A stretch of 64,000 bases of DNA, from assembly GCA_016280445.1 (NCBI GenBank), contig JAEEGS010000013.1, forward strand, positions 106,332 to 170,331, written 5' to 3'. Both the position numbers and the translations under genes were made by a program. This DNA is from Bacteroidaceae bacterium (GTDB lineage: Bacteria; Bacteroidota; Bacteroidia; Bacteroidales; Bacteroidaceae). Each line of letters begins with the position of its first letter. Within the stretch, counting starts at the first letter, position 1. Positions 40,922-50,098 of the stretch are shown here, piece after piece. The notes under the pieces are model-generated. The model was not told the DNA's origin. It worked only from the letters and a program-made list of their open reading frames with translations, and ran no database searches.

Positions 40922-41938
40922 TCAAAAAACGCTGAATTCCAAATGCTCATTACATAAATATTGTGCCGCCACAACCGCCACAGCCAGCAAAGACCATACT
41001 ATACAACTGATATGGGAGAATCGCGTGTGGGTCAATGTAAAGAAATGACCAAACAACACAGCTGCATCGACAAGCAATATTGGCAAAAAAGTCCAAAAAA
41101 GTTGAGGCTGAATGACCATGAAGGCAATTATTGCTATCCCGTGGATTATCATGGCGTTATAGATAATACGCACACGCGTTTTGTCCATGTATCGATTGAT
41201 ATAAAAGTCCACACTTCCCAGAATAAAGGTCAGCACCAGAAATATGAACATGAGCAAATCACGCCCATCCAACGAGAAGCCCTCATAGCCGCTCACATCA
41301 ATCACCGTCATCACATGAGCGACAAAACCGTCAAGCGTACCCGTCAGGATAGCCATACCCCCATAAAACCAGTAGGGCAGAATCGTTGCCATCACAGAGG
41401 CTAAAAAACAACGGAAAGACAAAGCGCGGAAGTAACCCTGAATGTGCCAATAAACCGGCACCAGCCAAAGCAACTTGGGGAACACGAGCGATGCCATTGA
41501 GAGCAACAGGTAAGCCATGAATGTGTGCATCGGGTTCGGCAACTGATAAGTGGTGAAGAGCGGAAAGAACGACAGCAGCGAGCACACCATCAACACACAA
41601 CCTGGCCCTTGAGCCTGGTGGCACGGTACTGAAACAGCCAACAAAATGGCCATCGCAGCACTCAACGTTCGCGCACTCACCCTCAGCAGCACGTTGGCAT
41701 TGTTCAATTCCGCCAACAGATAAACCGCCAACACGGCACAACCGAAACTGAGCCACAAGGCGACCTGCCCTTCTCTCAGGAAGGACGGAAGGAAACCCCA
41801 TAACCCATAGTCGAGACCTACCCCATTCGGAAACGGATGGATGGGCGGAAGCACGAACCAAAACACCCACATCATCACTCCCGCTACAGGAAGGACTGCC
41901 TGACTGCCCGCTATTTTTTTCTGGAAATTAAGTATCAC
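40922..41938 (-). CDS. polytopic membrane protein of unknown function
   Basis: A hydrophobic protein of about 338 residues with nine or ten predicted transmembrane helices (for example PVAGVMMWVFWFVLPP, HTFMAYLLLSMASLVFPKLLWLVPVYW, LLMFIFLVLTFILGSVDFYI). No charged catalytic motif was seen. It resembles the uncharacterised membrane proteins often near miaB or YqaA in Bacteroidetes, but I cannot name the family with confidence. GTG 41938 is proposed as start. The longer frame begins upstream of the -7 element at 41968 and so cannot be right. Confidence 0.7.
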   Translation of the reverse strand: MILNFQKKIAGSQAVLPVAGVMMWVFWFVLPPIHPFPNGVGLDYGLWGFLPSFLREGQVALWLSFGCAVLAVYLLAELNNANVLLRVSARTLSAAMAILLAVSVPCHQAQGPGCVLMVCSLLSFFPLFTTYQLPNPMHTFMAYLLLSMASLVFPKLLWLVPVYWHIQGYFRALSFRCFLASVMATILPYWFYGGMAILTGTLDGFVAHVMTVIDVSGYEGFSLDGRDLLMFIFLVLTFILGSVDFYINRYMDKTRVRIIYNAMIIHGIAIIAFMVIQPQLFWTFLPILLVDAAVLFGHFFTLTHTRFSHISCIVWSLLAVAVVAAQYLCNEHLEFSVF

Positions 41939-41967
41939 GTTCTTATGGGAAAAATCAAAATCGGCTG

Positions 41968-41975
41968 CAAAGTTA
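41968..41975 (-). promoter_or_regulatory. -7 element for the membrane protein-YqaA unit
   Basis: The minus strand reads TAACTTTG (TAnnTTTG), 30 bp before the proposed GTG start. A 9-bp inverted repeat AATTGACAA/TTGTCAATT spans the gap toward miaB. Confidence 0.65.
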
Positions 41976-42072
41976 GTGGAAATAATTGACAATTGGCCAC
42001 GAACCGCTGATAATTAACCATCTGATAGGCAAAAATGTCAAGGCACCATCATCATTTGTCAATTAAAATTCT

Positions 42073-42080
42073 TACCTTTG
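42073..42080 (+). promoter_or_regulatory. -7 element for the miaB operon
   Basis: TACCTTTG (TAnnTTTG) lies 41 bp before the miaB ATG. It probably drives the run of genes through folK and the peptidase. Confidence 0.7.
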
Positions 42081-42121
42081 CAGCGTTTTAAATAAAGTAG
42101 GGTTTTGTACACAACCGTTGG

Positions 42122-43432
42122 ATGAAGAAACTTTTTATTGAGACGTATGGCTGCCAGATGAACGTGGCGGACAGTGAAGTTATTGCCTCCATCATGAAGA
42201 TGGCAGGCTATCACACGTGCGACACACTTGACCAAGCGGATGCCATTCTCCTCAACACTTGTTCTGTGCGTGAGAACGCAGAAAACAAAATATACAACCG
42301 GCTTGAAGCCCTCCACGCCCTACAGAAGAAGGGCAAGCAACTCATCATCGGTGTGGTGGGATGTATGGCTGAGCGTGTGAAGGAAGACCTCATCGAGAAT
42401 CACCATGTAAATCTCGTGGCTGGTCCCGACTCCTATCTGTCTCTACCTGAGCTGTTTGCATCAGCGGAGATGGGAGAGAAGGCCATCAACGTGGAACTCA
42501 GCACAACAGAAACCTACCGCGACATCATCCCCGAGCGTGTATGTGGCAGCCATGTGAGCGGTTTCGTCAGCATCATGCGTGGATGCAACAATTTCTGCCA
42601 CTACTGCATTGTACCCTACACCCGAGGCAGGGAAAGGAGCCGCGAGGTGGAGAGCATCTTGAACGAAGTGAAAGACTTACAAAACAAGGGATTCAAAGAG
42701 GTGACGCTGTTAGGACAGAATGTGAACAGTTACCAATGTGGAGACGTGGGGTTCCCGCAACTGTTGGCGATTGTGGCAGAAACTGTTCCCGCTATGCGCA
42801 TCCGTTTCACCACTTCTCACCCCAAGGACATGAGCGACGAAACGCTGGAAGTGATTGCTTCCCACCCAAATATCTGCCGCCACATCCACCTGCCCGTGCA
42901 GAGTGGCAGCAACCGCATCTTGAAACTGATGAATCGGAAATACACCCGCGAGTGGTATCTCGACCGCGTGGCTGCCATCCGCCGCATCATTCCCGATTGC
43001 GGCTTGACTACCGATATCTTTGTGGGCTATCATTCTGAAACAGAGGAAGACCACCAACTGTCACTCTCGCTGATGAAGGAAGTGGGGTACGACTCCGCAT
43101 TCATGTTCAAATATTCGGAGCGTCCCGGCACGTATGCCTCCAAGCACTTGCCCGACGACGTGCCCGAAGAAACCAAATTGCAGCGACTGAATGAGATGAT
43201 AGCCTTGCAGAATGAACTCTCGGCCGAGAGCTACAAGAAGGACATCGGCAAGACGTTTGAGGTGTTGGTGGAAGGCGTGTCGAAACGCAGCAAGCAACAA
43301 TTGTTCGGGCGCACCCCACAAAACAAGGTGGTGGTGTTTGACCGAGGCACGCATCACATCGGCGATTTCGTGACAGTCAAAGTGACAGAATCCAGTTCGG
43401 CAACCCTTAAAGGCATAGAAGCAAATGAGTAA
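42122..43432 (+). CDS. miaB: tRNA-2-methylthio-N6-dimethylallyladenosine synthase
   Basis: A radical-SAM methylthiotransferase that adds the 2-methylthio group to i6A37 of tRNAs reading UNN codons. The N-terminal cluster cysteines are in TYGCQMN, NTCSVRE and VVGCMAER. The radical-SAM cluster is MRGCNNFCHYCIVPYTRGRERSR (CxxxCxxC) near residue 150, and a TRAM domain ends the protein (FEVLVEGVSKRSKQQ onward). The 436-residue length is normal. It is the first gene of a conserved operon and overlaps ftsX by 8 bp. Confidence 0.97.
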   Translation: MKKLFIETYGCQMNVADSEVIASIMKMAGYHTCDTLDQADAILLNTCSVRENAENKIYNRLEALHALQKKGKQLIIGVVGCMAERVKEDLIENHHVNLVAGPDSYLSLPELFASAEMGEKAINVELSTTETYRDIIPERVCGSHVSGFVSIMRGCNNFCHYCIVPYTRGRERSREVESILNEVKDLQNKGFKEVTLLGQNVNSYQCGDVGFPQLLAIVAETVPAMRIRFTTSHPKDMSDETLEVIASHPNICRHIHLPVQSGSNRILKLMNRKYTREWYLDRVAAIRRIIPDCGLTTDIFVGYHSETEEDHQLSLSLMKEVGYDSAFMFKYSERPGTYASKHLPDDVPEETKLQRLNEMIALQNELSAESYKKDIGKTFEVLVEGVSKRSKQQLFGRTPQNKVVVFDRGTHHIGDFVTVKVTESSSATLKGIEANE

Positions 43433-44294
43433 GAAAAGACATTCATTCCTCAGCACACAGTTTATCACCGCTGCCATCAGCACCACGCTCGTCCTGGTGT
43501 TGCTGGGCATCATCGTGTTGTTTGTCATCACAGCACAAAACCTCTCCACCTATGTACGAGAGAACATCAACGTGAGCGTGCTCATCAGCGACGAGATGGA
43601 TAGCCTCAAAATCGCAAAAATGGGGGAAGCATTGAAAAAAGCCCCCTACGCAAAAAGCGTCGAGTACATTTCCAAAGAGGATGCATTGGTGGAAGAAATC
43701 AAAGCCCAGGGGGTCGACCCCACCGAATTTATCGGCATGAATCCCTACACAGCATCGTTTGAGATAAAAATCAACGCAGAACATGCCAATCCCGACAGCA
43801 TCGGTGCTGCCGTGAAGGAATTGAAAGGCAACTCGGACGTGGTGGATGTCATCTACTCCAAAGACCTCATTAAGTCGGTGAATGACAACATCCGCAAGGT
43901 GAGCATCATTCTGCTCATCATCGCAGCCCTCTTCACCTACATCTCTTTTGCCCTCATCAATAACACAGTGCGGCTCACCATCTTCTCCAAACGATTCATC
44001 ATCAATACGATGAAACTGGTGGGAGCCAGCTGGAATTTCATCCGTCGTCCGTTCCTCGCCCAAGCATTCACGCTGGGTGTCGTTTCGGCCATCATTGCTG
44101 ATGCACTGATTATCGGAGGATTATATTGGCTGCACACCTTCGAGCCACAAATCCAAGCCGTCATCGACTTGAAAGCCATCATCATCGTCACGGCAGCAGT
44201 CTTCACCTTCGGCATCATCATCACGTTCCTCTGTACATTCTTCTCGCTCAATAAATATCTGCGGATGAGCAGCAACGAACTCTACTACATTTAG
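43425..44294 (+). CDS. ftsX: cell division protein FtsX
   Basis: A 289-residue permease-like partner of FtsE that relays division signals to peptidoglycan hydrolases. It has one TM near residues 15-38, a periplasmic domain (VSVLISDEMDSLKIAKMGEALK onward), then three TMs with the FtsX core RLTIFSKRFIINTMKLVGASWNFIRRPFLAQAFTLG in pieces. The family signature LVGAS...RRPF is present. ftsE is not in the window, as is usual in Bacteroidetes, where ftsX heads the uppP-truB-queA block. Confidence 0.93.
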   Translation: MSKKRHSFLSTQFITAAISTTLVLVLLGIIVLFVITAQNLSTYVRENINVSVLISDEMDSLKIAKMGEALKKAPYAKSVEYISKEDALVEEIKAQGVDPTEFIGMNPYTASFEIKINAEHANPDSIGAAVKELKGNSDVVDVIYSKDLIKSVNDNIRKVSIILLIIAALFTYISFALINNTVRLTIFSKRFIINTMKLVGASWNFIRRPFLAQAFTLGVVSAIIADALIIGGLYWLHTFEPQIQAVIDLKAIIIVTAAVFTFGIIITFLCTFFSLNKYLRMSSNELYYI

Positions 44295-44315
44295 CAACTT
44301 TCAAAAAACACTATA

Positions 44316-44540
44316 ATGAAGAACTTTGCATTTTCAACCATCAACTACATCCTACTCGCTGTAGGATTTCTCATCATCATCATCGGTTTCATCCTGATGT
44401 CGGGCGATGCTACCACTGAAGAGGCTTTCAACCCTGACATCTTTAGCGATATGCGTATCAAAGTGGCACCGATGGTGTGTCTGTTCGGCTTCTTGTTTGA
44501 AATTGTCGCCATTCTTTGGCCTGCCAAGAAGGAAAAATAA
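44316..44540 (+). CDS. DUF3098 family small membrane protein
   Basis: A 74-residue protein with two transmembrane helices (NYILLAVGFLIIIIGFILMSG and VAPMVCLFGFLFEIVAILW) and the conserved link FNPDIFSDMRIKVAP. DUF3098 proteins sit between ftsX and uppP in Bacteroidetes, so a role in division or peptidoglycan precursor handling is likely but unproven. Confidence 0.9.
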   Translation: MKNFAFSTINYILLAVGFLIIIIGFILMSGDATTEEAFNPDIFSDMRIKVAPMVCLFGFLFEIVAILWPAKKEK

Positions 44541-44587
44541 CTGATATGATTGATTTGAACTTCATCCAACCATAAACAAAGAAAGAA

Positions 44588-45439
44588 ATGAATTGGCTTG
44601 ACGCACTTATCTTAGGCATTGTACAAGGACTCACCGAATATCTTCCCGTCAGCAGCAGCGGCCATCTTCAGATTGGCCAGCACTTGTTGGGTGTGGAAGA
44701 AGTGGGAGGCCTCACTTTCGATATCGTTGTCCATGTAGCAACTGTTCTCTCCACACTTGTTGTTCTTTGGAAAGAAGTGACTTGGATTTTCAAGGGGCTT
44801 TTCAAATGGGAAGGACAATTGAACGACTCACAGAAATACGCACTCAACATCCTCATCTCCATGATACCCATCGGTATTGTCGGACTTTTCTTCAAAGATT
44901 ACATCGATGAGATTTTCCAAGGCAGCCTCACCATTGTGGGCTGTTGTCTCTTGGTCACTTCCGCCCTCTTGGCACTCTCTCATTTCTATAAACCGCTGGA
45001 ACATGAGCGCATCTCTCCCTTGCATTCATTCATCATCGGCATAGCGCAGGCATGTGCTGTACTGCCAGGACTCTCACGTAGCGGTTCTACCATTGCAACA
45101 GGTCTGCTGCTGGGCAACAGCCGTAAGAACCTCGCACAATTCTCCTTCCTGATGGTCATTCCGCCCATCTTAGGAGAGGCTTTGCTTGATTTCAAGCACT
45201 TCGTGGCACCCAGCGCTGAATACATTGCCGAACACGGTGAGGTAACCCCAATCCCAACCATCGCATTGGTGGTCGGATTCATTGCAGCCTTCATCAGCGG
45301 ATGTTTTGCCTGCAAATGGATGATTTCCTTTGTGAAGCAGTGCAAACTCATCTACTTCTCTATCTATTGCGCAATCATTGGCATCTTGGCACTCTTCCTA
45401 CCGATCATTATGAAGAACGTGGAGAAACTCTTTTCGTAA
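44588..45439 (+). CDS. uppP: undecaprenyl-diphosphatase
   Basis: A 283-residue BacA-type enzyme that dephosphorylates undecaprenyl pyrophosphate to recycle the carrier for peptidoglycan and polysaccharide synthesis. The active-site motifs are [20 protein letters not shown] near residue 13 and [20 protein letters not shown] near residue 158, with seven to eight helices. The stop TAA overlaps the truB start (TAATG). Confidence 0.96.
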   Translation: MNWLDALILGIVQGLTEYLPVSSSGHLQIGQHLLGVEEVGGLTFDIVVHVATVLSTLVVLWKEVTWIFKGLFKWEGQLNDSQKYALNILISMIPIGIVGLFFKDYIDEIFQGSLTIVGCCLLVTSALLALSHFYKPLEHERISPLHSFIIGIAQACAVLPGLSRSGSTIATGLLLGNSRKNLAQFSFLMVIPPILGEALLDFKHFVAPSAEYIAEHGEVTPIPTIALVVGFIAAFISGCFACKWMISFVKQCKLIYFSIYCAIIGILALFLPIIMKNVEKLFS

Positions 45440-46233
45440 TGAATCCCCAAGCAGGCGAAATACTCATCTTCAACAAGCCCTACCGCTGGACCTCCTTCAA
45501 CGTGGTGGCGAAAGTGAGAGGTGAACTCTCTCATCGGATGGGTGTGAAAAAACTGAAGGTGGGGCATGCCGGCACCCTCGACCCTCTGGCCACAGGGGTG
45601 CTCATCATCTGTACAGGAAAGAGCACAAAACTCATCGACGAACTGCAAGCACATACGAAAGAGTATGTTGCCACCATCAAATTGGGTGCCACCACTCCCT
45701 CTTTCGACATGGAAACAGCAGAGGATGCCACCTACCCCACCGAACACATCACGAGGGAACTAATAGAAGAGAAACTCCAGACATTTGTGGGACGCATCGA
45801 ACAAGTGCCACCCACTTTCTCGGCGGTGAAGATAGACGGCAAACGCGCCTTCAAGTATGCACGGAAAGGGGAAGAGGTGGAACTGAAACCCAAGATTCTG
45901 GTCATTGACGAACTGGAAATACTCCACTTCGGTGAAGTGGAAAACAACAACACGGAAGAGGTTGCTGATGCACGAGAGCGCATCAAATACCAAAGCGACA
46001 ACCTGCAGGGGAAGCACCTTTCGCTCACCATCCGTGTTGTATGCAGCAAAGGCACCTATATACGCGCCTTGGCGAGAGACATCGGACAGGCACTTGGATC
46101 GGGTGGTTACCTAACAGGCTTGGTCCGTACACGCATCGGGAAATACACCCTGCAAGACTGCATGGACATAGAGAACTTTTCCACATGGCTTGACGGTCAA
46201 ACGTTGGAGACCACCTCGACAGAAGATGCATGA
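45439..46233 (+). CDS. truB: tRNA pseudouridine(55) synthase
   Basis: Makes pseudouridine 55 in the T loop of tRNAs. The start is ATG 45439 ([20 protein letters not shown]), overlapping the uppP stop by 1 bp. The catalytic Asp is in VGHAGTLDPLATGVLI near residue 42, followed by QVPPTFSAVKIDGKRAFKYARKG and CSKGTYIRALARDIG in the usual places. The 264-residue length and the context (uppP-truB-queA) support a functional enzyme. A short insertion near residues 165-185 (FGEVENNNTEEVADARER) is variable. Confidence 0.95.
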   Translation: MNPQAGEILIFNKPYRWTSFNVVAKVRGELSHRMGVKKLKVGHAGTLDPLATGVLIICTGKSTKLIDELQAHTKEYVATIKLGATTPSFDMETAEDATYPTEHITRELIEEKLQTFVGRIEQVPPTFSAVKIDGKRAFKYARKGEEVELKPKILVIDELEILHFGEVENNNTEEVADARERIKYQSDNLQGKHLSLTIRVVCSKGTYIRALARDIGQALGSGGYLTGLVRTRIGKYTLQDCMDIENFSTWLDGQTLETTSTEDA

Positions 46234-46290
46234 CAACCTTCAAACATCCCCATCAATTGTAAACGTAAATTGTCAAATTACAATATCCAC

Positions 46291-47373
46291 ATGAAACTTT
46301 CACAATTCAAGTTCAAACTCCCAGACGAGAAGATAGCCCTCTATCCTCGTACTTACAATCCCGAAACCAAGTTCTACAACCGCGACGAATGCAAACTCAT
46401 GGTTGTACACAGGAAGACTGGTGAAATTGAGCATCGCCTTTTCAAAGAGATTACCGACTATTTTGAGGAAGGAGACTCTTTTGTTTTCAACGACACAAAG
46501 GTGTTCCCTGCCCGCCTCTATGGCAACAAGGAAAAGACGGGTGCACGTATCGAGGTTTTCCTGCTTCGCGAACTCAACGAAGAACTGCGCTTATGGGATG
46601 TACTTGTCGATCCTGCTCGAAAGATTCGTATCGGTAATAAACTCTACTTCGGCCCCGACGAGTCGCTGGTGGCTGAGGTAATTGACAACACAACTTCGCG
46701 CGGACGCACCCTCCGTTTCCTTTACGATGGGCCACACGATGTATTCAAAGAAATCCTCTACAATCTTGGCGAGGCACCTATCCCCGATGACATCCGTACA
46801 CGTCGCCCCGCAGAAGATGAAGACCATGAACGTTTCCAGAACATTTTCGCCCGTCATGAAGGTGCTGTCACAGTGCCCATCACAGGACTCCACTTCTCTC
46901 GCGAACTGATGAAGCGAATGGAAATCAAAGGCATTGAACAGGCTTTCATCACCCTGCATGCCGGTCTTGGCAACTTCCGCAGCATTGACGTGGAAGATTT
47001 GACGAAGCATAAGACTGACTCCGAGCAGATGTTCATCGGCAAAGAGGCTTGTGACATTGTCAACAAGTCGAAAGAGAATGGTCACAAGGTCTGTGCCGTA
47101 GGAACCACCACACTTCGTGCCCTCGAAACAGCCGTAGGACCTGGCGGCTTCATCAAAGAGTTTGAAGGATGGACCAACAAGTTCATCTTCCCTCCTTACG
47201 ACTTCACGGTGGCCGATGCCTTTGTGGTGAACTTCCAACCACCTCTCTCCACCATGCTCATGCTCGTCACAGCTTTCGGTGGTTACGACCTCATCATGGA
47301 GGCATACAAAGAAGCCATCAAGGGTGATTACATGTTTGGCACCTTCGGTGATGCCATGCTCATCATTGACTAA
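46291..47373 (+). CDS. queA: S-adenosylmethionine:tRNA ribosyltransferase-isomerase
   Basis: Transfers and isomerises ribose from SAM to 7-aminomethyl-7-deazaguanine in tRNA during queuosine synthesis. Family blocks are [55 protein letters not shown] substrate loop (in pieces), [19 protein letters not shown] and [13 protein letters not shown]. The start is ATG 46291, 57 bp after truB. The 360-residue length is typical. The stop is followed by the repeat element at 47374. Confidence 0.95.
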   Translation: MKLSQFKFKLPDEKIALYPRTYNPETKFYNRDECKLMVVHRKTGEIEHRLFKEITDYFEEGDSFVFNDTKVFPARLYGNKEKTGARIEVFLLRELNEELRLWDVLVDPARKIRIGNKLYFGPDESLVAEVIDNTTSRGRTLRFLYDGPHDVFKEILYNLGEAPIPDDIRTRRPAEDEDHERFQNIFARHEGAVTVPITGLHFSRELMKRMEIKGIEQAFITLHAGLGNFRSIDVEDLTKHKTDSEQMFIGKEACDIVNKSKENGHKVCAVGTTTLRALETAVGPGGFIKEFEGWTNKFIFPPYDFTVADAFVVNFQPPLSTMLMLVTAFGGYDLIMEAYKEAIKGDYMFGTFGDAMLIID

Positions 47374-47460
47374 AATTAAAGAATTGAAAAATTGAAGTAG
47401 CTATTCAGAATGCGTGCATCGCGTTAGCCAAACTTCAATTCTTCAATTCTTCAATTCTTC
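47374..47460. repeat. intergenic repeat with 38-nt core, copy B (queA-folK spacer)
   Basis: The core 47401-47438 is identical to 9708-9745. ATTGAAAA-type words stand on its left and CTTCAATTCT words on its right, forming an inverted AT-rich frame. The element fills the spacer up to 2 bp before the folK ATG, as copy A does before lepB. The inner stem AATGCG/CGCGTT is present in both copies. Confidence 0.85.
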
Positions 47461-47462
47461 TC

Positions 47463-47870
47463 ATGCACACCGTTTATCTTTCGCTTGGCACCAACCTTGG
47501 CGACAAAGAACAGAATCTTCTGTCCGCCATCACAGAAATAGGAAGGCGGATTGGCTCCATCAGGGCACAATCCGCCTTTCATTCCACTGAGCCATGGGGA
47601 TTTGAGAGCGAAAACACGTTCCTCAACGCTGCCGTGCGGGTCGAGACGGAACTGGCTCCTCTCGCCTTGCTGAAAGAGACACAACAGATAGAAAGAGACA
47701 TGGGACGTACCCAGAAATCTGTGAACGGAAAGTACCATGATCGCATCATCGACATAGACATCCTGCTCTACGATGACCTGCACCTCAACACCCCCAAGTT
47801 GACCATTCCTCACCCTCATATGTACGAGCGCGACTTTGTACTCATACCTCTAAAAGAAATCATGAAATGA
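47463..47870 (+). CDS. folK: 2-amino-4-hydroxy-6-hydroxymethyldihydropteridine diphosphokinase
   Basis: The pyrophosphokinase of folate synthesis, 135 residues. The N-terminal YLSLGTNLGDKEQNL, ESENTFLNAAV and the ATP/Mg signature RIIDIDILLYDD near residue 95 are canonical, as is IPHPHMYERDFVLIPL at the C-terminal end. It is shorter than the E. coli enzyme but complete. It overlaps the next gene by 4 bp (ATGA). Confidence 0.95.
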   Translation: MHTVYLSLGTNLGDKEQNLLSAITEIGRRIGSIRAQSAFHSTEPWGFESENTFLNAAVRVETELAPLALLKETQQIERDMGRTQKSVNGKYHDRIIDIDILLYDDLHLNTPKLTIPHPHMYERDFVLIPLKEIMK

Positions 47871-50044
47871 AAAAGACCATTCTCACCAGCATTTTCGCCT
47901 TACTTTTCCTCCACCTTATGGCACAGAAGAAACCTTTCACCCTCGATGACCTCATCCCCGGCGGTTCTACCTACTACGCCCATTCCTACCCCCAAACCAA
48001 ACACCTCACGTGGTGGGGTGACGTTTGCATGGAGTTGGGCATCGAACGCTGCAAAAACATTGACCAGCAAGTAATAAGCGACGCACTTAACACGCTGACC
48101 TTGCAGAACATCAACGACATACTTGCCGCCAACGGCAGGAAGACCATCGACCACCTCTACAATGCCGCCTTCCCCTACCCCTACAAGACCTACATCCTCA
48201 TCGACCGTGGCAGAGAGAAGACGCTCCTCGACTGGGTGGAGAAACAAGTCCTCTGGAAACTCGACCTTGCTCCCGAAGTTGAGAACACCGATTGGAACAA
48301 GGAATCGAGAGCCATTGCCTACACCATCGACCACAACCTCTACGTCGCCACAGCCGATGGCACCATCCACCCTGTCAGCACAGATGGTAGCCTCAACCTC
48401 GTCTATGGCGAGAGTGTCCACCGCAACGAGTTCGGCATCGAGAAAGGCACCTTCTGGAGTCCCGATGGCAACCTCCTCGCATTCTACAAAATGGACCAAA
48501 GCATGGTGAGCCAATATCCACAAGTGAACATTACGTCGCCTTTCGACATCCCTGATGGCAAGTCTCGTTGTGCCCAAATAGCACCCGACCCCTATCCCAT
48601 GGCAGGTGAAACTTCCCACAAGGTCTATGTCGGCATCTTCAATCCACAAACCGACAAGACCGTCTATCTGAACACAGGAGACCCGACCGACCGCTACTTC
48701 ACCAACCTTGCTTGGTCGCCCGACGGCAGCAAACTCTACCTCATCGAACTGAACCGTGACCAAAACCACGGTTCCCTCGACGAGTACGATGCCTTCACAG
48801 GCGAAAAACTCCGCACCCTCTTCACCGAAGATAACCCCAAATACTTCGAGCCACTCCACCCCATCCAGTTCCTGCCATGGGATAATTCCAAGTTCATCTA
48901 TCAGACTCGTCGCGACGGCTATAACCACATCTATTTATATAATAAAGAAGGGAAATGCCTCAAGCAACTCACCACAGGCAAGTTTGAGGTCATCAGCGTC
49001 TTAGGTTTCAACACCCAAGCCAAGACCATCATCTACACTTCCAACGAGCAAGACCCACTCCAGCAGAACGTCTTCAGCGTCAACCTGAAAGGCAAGCGCA
49101 CCCTGCTGGGCAACAGCACGGGCTGGCACCACGCCACCCTCTCCGAGTCGGGCACGTTCTTCATCGACAACTATTCATCACCTCTCATTGCCCGCCACAT
49201 CGACCTCGTTTCGACCGACAAAGGCACAGCCACCAACATCCTTTCTGCCCCTGACCCTTGGAAAGAATACAAGGTGCCAGAAATCAAAGTCGGCACTCTC
49301 AAGGCAGCCGATGGCGTGACTGACCTCTACTATCGCCTCATCCTCCCCACCGACTTCGACCCCGCAAAGAAATATCCTGCTGTGGTGTATGTGTATGGAG
49401 GACCTCATGCCCACAACATCGATGCCACCCGCAATTGGGGCGCACGGGGTTGGGACATCTGGATGGCTCAGCAAGGCTATGTGATGTTCTGCCTCGACAA
49501 TCGTGGTAGCGAGCATCGCGGCCTCGCCTTCGAACAAGCCACCTTCCGCCAACTTGGTGTGGAAGAGATGAAAGACCAACTGAAGGGCGTGGAGTACCTC
49601 AAGAGCCTCCCATACGTGGATAGTGACCGCCTTGGCGTGCATGGATGGAGTTTTGGAGGTTTCATGACCACCAGTTTGATGACCACTTATCCCGATGTCT
49701 TCAAGGTGGGTGTGGCAGGAGGCCCTGTTATCGACTGGCGCTTCTACGAGGTCATGTACGGTGAACGCTACATGGACACTCCACAGACGAACCCTGAAGG
49801 CTACGAGAGCACTTCACTCCTGCATAGAGCCAAGAACCTCAAAGGCCGTCTGATGGTCATTTATGGAGGCAACGACCCCGTTTGTGTGCCCCAACACACC
49901 CTCTCCTTCATGCGTGCCTGCATCGATGCCAACACCTATCCCGACCTCTTCACCTATCCTGGTGATGGGCACAATATGATGGGTACCGACCGAGTGCATC
50001 TCCACAACGTCATCACACGATATTTTGAAGACCATTTGAAGTAA
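47867..50044 (+). CDS. S9 family prolyl (di)peptidyl peptidase, DPP-IV type
   Basis: A 725-residue exported peptidase with signal MKKTILTSIFALLFLHLMAQ. Residues 70-490 form the eight-bladed propeller (repeated W.PDG..LAFYK-like blades), followed by an alpha/beta hydrolase. The catalytic serine is in GVHGWSFGGFMTT, the Asp in VIYGGNDPVCVPQHT and the His in PGDGHNMMG. In the propeller, YGESVHRNEFGIEKG is the region that in DPP-IV carries the double Glu for the N-terminal amine. It probably frees X-Pro or X-Ala dipeptides in the periplasm. It is the last gene of the miaB operon. Confidence 0.92.
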   Translation: MKKTILTSIFALLFLHLMAQKKPFTLDDLIPGGSTYYAHSYPQTKHLTWWGDVCMELGIERCKNIDQQVISDALNTLTLQNINDILAANGRKTIDHLYNAAFPYPYKTYILIDRGREKTLLDWVEKQVLWKLDLAPEVENTDWNKESRAIAYTIDHNLYVATADGTIHPVSTDGSLNLVYGESVHRNEFGIEKGTFWSPDGNLLAFYKMDQSMVSQYPQVNITSPFDIPDGKSRCAQIAPDPYPMAGETSHKVYVGIFNPQTDKTVYLNTGDPTDRYFTNLAWSPDGSKLYLIELNRDQNHGSLDEYDAFTGEKLRTLFTEDNPKYFEPLHPIQFLPWDNSKFIYQTRRDGYNHIYLYNKEGKCLKQLTTGKFEVISVLGFNTQAKTIIYTSNEQDPLQQNVFSVNLKGKRTLLGNSTGWHHATLSESGTFFIDNYSSPLIARHIDLVSTDKGTATNILSAPDPWKEYKVPEIKVGTLKAADGVTDLYYRLILPTDFDPAKKYPAVVYVYGGPHAHNIDATRNWGARGWDIWMAQQGYVMFCLDNRGSEHRGLAFEQATFRQLGVEEMKDQLKGVEYLKSLPYVDSDRLGVHGWSFGGFMTTSLMTTYPDVFKVGVAGGPVIDWRFYEVMYGERYMDTPQTNPEGYESTSLLHRAKNLKGRLMVIYGGNDPVCVPQHTLSFMRACIDANTYPDLFTYPGDGHNMMGTDRVHLHNVITRYFEDHLK

Positions 50045-50047
50045 AAC

Positions 50048-50088
50048 AAAAAGGGGAAGAACAAGTTGATTTGCTCTTCCCCTTTTTT
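50048..50088. terminator. bidirectional terminator between the peptidase and the kinase-like gene
   Basis: A 13-bp stem AAAAAGGGGAAGA/TCTTCCCCTTTTT (50048-50060 with 50075-50087) provides a T-run on either strand for the convergent genes. Confidence 0.85.
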
Positions 50089-50098
50089 ACTTTTCATC

